DNA from: CAVWCW01 sp963753615
Lineage (GTDB): Bacteria > Pseudomonadota > Gammaproteobacteria > Chromatiales > Chromatiaceae
Length of the DNA: 64,000 bases
Reading direction: 5' to 3'
NCBI GenBank assembly: GCA_963753615.1
Contig: CAVWCW010000003.1
Coordinates: forward strand, 310,001-374,000
A program made the position numbers and the translations under genes. The notes below the pieces were generated by a model that saw only the letters and a list, made by a program, of their open reading frames with translations, ran no database searches and had not been told where the DNA came from. Of the stretch, positions 61,826 to 64,000 are shown piece by piece (within the stretch, counting starts at the first letter, position 1; each line of letters starts with the position of its first letter).

Positions 61826-62861
61826 ATGGGTGCGGACTCCCCGATCGAATTGGAACAGCTGCTGGCCGAGGCGACGGCCGGTATCGACGCGGCCGCCGAT
61901 CTGGCGGCACTGGACGAGGTGCGCGTGCGTTTTCTCGGGCAAGAGCGGCTCTGTTGACCGAGCAATTGAAGGCCCTCGGTCAAGCTGCCCAAGGAACAGC
62001 GTCCGCAGGCCGGTCAGGCCATCAACCAGGCCAAGAAGCAGCTGCAGGCCCGAATCGACGAGCGCCGCGGCGCGCTGGAGACGCCAGGCCCTGGAGGCCC
62101 GGCTGGCGGCCGAGCGTATCGATGTCACCCTGCCCGGGCGCGGTCAGGCCGGCGGCGGCCTGCACCCGGTGACCCGCACCCTGCAGCGCATCGAGCGGCT
62201 GTTCGCCAACGCCGGCTTCAGTATGTCCGAAGGGCCCGAGATCGAGGACGACTACCACAACTTCGAGGCGCTCAATATCCCGGCCCACCACCCGGCGCGG
62301 GCAATGCACGACACCTTCTATTTCGATAAGCACCTGTTGCTGCGCACCCATACCTCGCCGGTGCAGATCCGGGTGATGGAAAACGCCCAGCCGCCGCTCA
62401 AGGTGATTGCCCCCGGGCGCGTCTACCGCTGCGACTCCGACCTGACGCATACCCCCATGTTTCACCAGGTGGAGGGTTTTCTGGTCGACGAGCACGCCAG
62501 CTTCGCGGACCTGAAAGGTGTGCTCTATGATTTCCTTACAGGCTTTTTCGAGCGCGAATTGGAGCTGCGGTTTCGGCCCTCCTATTTCCCGTTTACCGAG
62601 CCCTCTGCCGAGGTCGACATCCAGTGCGTGATGTGCGGCGGCGACGGTTGCCGGGTCTGCGGCCACACCGGCTGGCTGGAGGTGCTGGGCTGCGGCATGA
62701 TCCACCCGGAGGTGTTGCGCCACGTCGGCATCGACGGTGAGCGATACACCGGCTACGCCTTCGGCATGGGCGTTGAGCGACTGACCATGTTGCGCTATGG
62801 GGTCAACGACTTGCGGTTGTTTTTCGAGAACGACTTGCGCTTTCTGCGCCAGTTCGCCTGA
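61826..62861 (+). CDS. pheS: Phenylalanyl-tRNA synthetase alpha subunit, indels in the first part
   Basis: The start at 61826 follows GCGAGGAAATT. The N-terminal coiled coil reads LAALDEVRVRFLG, KSG, then EQLKALG, PKEQRPQAGQAINQAKKQ with breaks near 61938, 61980 and 62085. From about 62090 the frame is clean: LHPVTRTLQRIERLFANAGF, EIEDDYHNFEALNIPAHHPA, RTHTSPVQIRVMENAQPPLK (class II motif 2 region) and FGMGVERLTMLRYGVNDLRL. It forms an alpha2-beta2 enzyme with PheT. The indels are all in the first 270 bases, which again points to local sequence error. Confidence 0.93.
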
Positions 62862-62939
62862 ACCGGCGTGTCGTGACAAAACCCCGGGTCGCCGGCGCGG
62901 CCGCGCCCGGGGCGAGCCAATCGAAACGGGAATCTAGCT

Positions 62940-64000
62940 ATGAAATTCAGTGAAGCCTGGCTGCGGGAATGGGTCGATCCCCAAGTCGGTAGCGCCGAGC
63001 TGGCCGAGCAACTTACCATGGCCGGCCTGGAGGTGGATTCGGTGGCCCCTGCTGCCCCGGAGTTCTCCGGCCTGGTGGTCGGCGAGGTACTCAGCGTCGA
63101 GCCCCACCCGGACGCCGACAAGCTGCGGGTCTGCCGGGTCGAGGTGGGCCGGGACGCGCCGCTGGACATCGTTTGCGGGGCCCCCAACGTGGCCGTCGGC
63201 ATGCGCGTCCCCACCGCCCTGGTCGGGGCCCAGCTGCCTGGCGGTTTCAAGATCAAGAAGGCCAAGCTGCGCGGGGTGCCGTCGTTCGGCATGCTTTGCT
63301 CGGCGGCCGAACTGGGGCTGGCGGAAACCTCCGAGGGCTTGATGCCGCTGCCGGCAGACGCCCCGGTGGGCGAGGATATCCGCACCTATTTGAGCCTGGA
63401 CGACCGACTGATCGACGTCGATCTCACCCCGGACCGCGGCGATTGCCTGAGCATTGCCGGGGTGGCGCGGGAGGTCGGCGTAATCAACCGCCTGGCCGTG
63501 CAGGTGCCCGCCATGGAGCCGGTACCGGCCGCCCTTGACGACCGTCACCAGGTGCGCCTGGAGGCTGGCGCCGCCTGCCCGCGTTACGCCTGCCGGGTGG
63601 TGCGCGGCATCGATCCGATGGCCGAGACCCCGTTGTGGATGCGCGAACGCCTGCGCCGCGGCGGCATCCGCAGCCTCGGGCCGGTGGTGGACGTCACCAA
63701 CTACGTGCTGCTGGAGCTGGGCCAGCCGATGCACGGCTTCGACCTGGGTAAGCTCTGCGGGCCGATCCAGGTGCGCCTGGCCCGGGCCGGCGAGCGCCTG
63801 GAACTGCTTGATGGACAGGAACTGGAACTCAGCACGGGCAGCCTGCTGATCGCCGACGACAGCGGCCCCCTGGCCTTGGCCGGCATTATGGGCGGGGCCG
63901 CCAGCGGGGTGACCGAAGAGACCCGGGACATCCTGCTCGAAAGCGCCTTCTTCGCGCCCATGGCGATCACCGGCAAGGCCCGTTCCTATGGCCTGCACAC
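62940..64000 (+). CDS. pheT: Phenylalanyl-tRNA synthetase beta subunit, cut by the window end
   Basis: The first 353 codons are present from ATG 62940: MKFSEAWLREWVDPQV, the tRNA-binding domain (VVGEVLSVEPHPDADKLRVC, VDIVCGAPNV-like LDIVCGAPNVAVGMRVPTAL), B3/4 editing domain start (RYACRVVRGIDP, VVDVTNYVLLELGQPMHGFD) and LALAGIMGGAASGVTEETRD. The full protein is near 790 residues. The frame is clean, in contrast to the genes before it. It starts 78 bases after pheS across a GC-rich spacer. Confidence 0.96.
   Translation, partial: MKFSEAWLREWVDPQVGSAELAEQLTMAGLEVDSVAPAAPEFSGLVVGEVLSVEPHPDADKLRVCRVEVGRDAPLDIVCGAPNVAVGMRVPTALVGAQLPGGFKIKKAKLRGVPSFGMLCSAAELGLAETSEGLMPLPADAPVGEDIRTYLSLDDRLIDVDLTPDRGDCLSIAGVAREVGVINRLAVQVPAMEPVPAALDDRHQVRLEAGAACPRYACRVVRGIDPMAETPLWMRERLRRGGIRSLGPVVDVTNYVLLELGQPMHGFDLGKLCGPIQVRLARAGERLELLDGQELELSTGSLLIADDSGPLALAGIMGGAASGVTEETRDILLESAFFAPMAITGKARSYGLH

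Noticed and set aside
58589..62090. Calling thrS, infC, rpmI, rplT and pheS pseudogenes
   Set aside because: They are essential and their motifs are intact between shifts; errors in the sequence are more likely, so they are listed as genes with a note.
1..64000. tRNA, rRNA or CRISPR arrays
   Set aside because: No T-loop patterns with matching acceptor stems, no rRNA blocks and no regularly spaced repeats of CRISPR size were seen.

Overview
Organism. Most of the window has the GC-rich codon use and gene content of a gammaproteobacterial sulfur oxidiser, possibly from or near the Chromatiales. The main clues are a flavocytochrome c sulfide dehydrogenase pair (fccB-fccA), an octaheme HAO-family cytochrome, an NAD-specific GDH of the 1600-residue type, a V-type rather than F-type ATPase operon, and a proteobacterial thrS-infC-rpmI-rplT-pheS-pheT operon. 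The taxonomic placement is inference from gene content; no database search was run.

Layout. (1) About 1-7.1 kb is an accessory island: a decayed alpha/beta hydrolase gene, a complete IS200-type element, an EF-Tu paralogue carrying a Tat signal peptide, an exported cupin, a SpoIIAA-like protein, a GGAAATAGGGTC repeat array and an AT-rich rsgA. (2) 7.2-12.5 kb is a V-type ATPase operon (K-F-E-A-B-D, minus strand) with no subunit I or C gene. (3) 12.5-24 kb holds envelope and polysaccharide genes (sulfotransferase, methyltransferase, GT2, GT4, flippase-like, GT-C-like, galE, uppP) plus pabB and a phosphopantetheinyl transferase. (4) 24-33.8 kb mixes a cysZ-like gene, a sorbosone-type dehydrogenase with a c-type cytochrome, an mscS, two very small genes and several relics. 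(5) 33.9-43.5 kb has the large GDH, a VOC protein, two tandem LssY_C lipoproteins and a frameshifted DUF900 hydrolase. (6) 43.6-47.6 kb is a scrapyard: an AraC regulator cut by an ISAzo13 element, a frameshifted OprB-type porin, and DUF481 and MscS tails. (7) 47.65-51.1 kb is an MscK-size channel. (8) 51.6-58.3 kb has a DUF3313 protein, fccAB, a TPR protein, the octaheme cytochrome, a pentapeptide-repeat protein and a small K+ channel. (9) 58.6-64 kb is the translation operon, running off the end inside pheT.

How it fits together. FccAB would oxidise sulfide in the periplasm. The octaheme gene next door has two FNR-type boxes upstream, one spaced like a class II activator site, so it may respond to low oxygen or NO. 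The envelope cluster would make and export an undecaprenyl-linked glycan.

Most notable. The EF-Tu paralogue at 2943-4265 keeps full-length EF-Tu domain similarity but has a twin-arginine signal peptide and has lost key residues in the G1, G3 and G4 motifs. It looks like an exported, GTPase-dead EF-Tu next to an exported cupin.

Caution. The thrS-to-pheS block and some other genes carry many single-base indels in otherwise perfect housekeeping sequence. These are best read as sequencing errors, and they weaken any pseudogene call that rests on a single frameshift.
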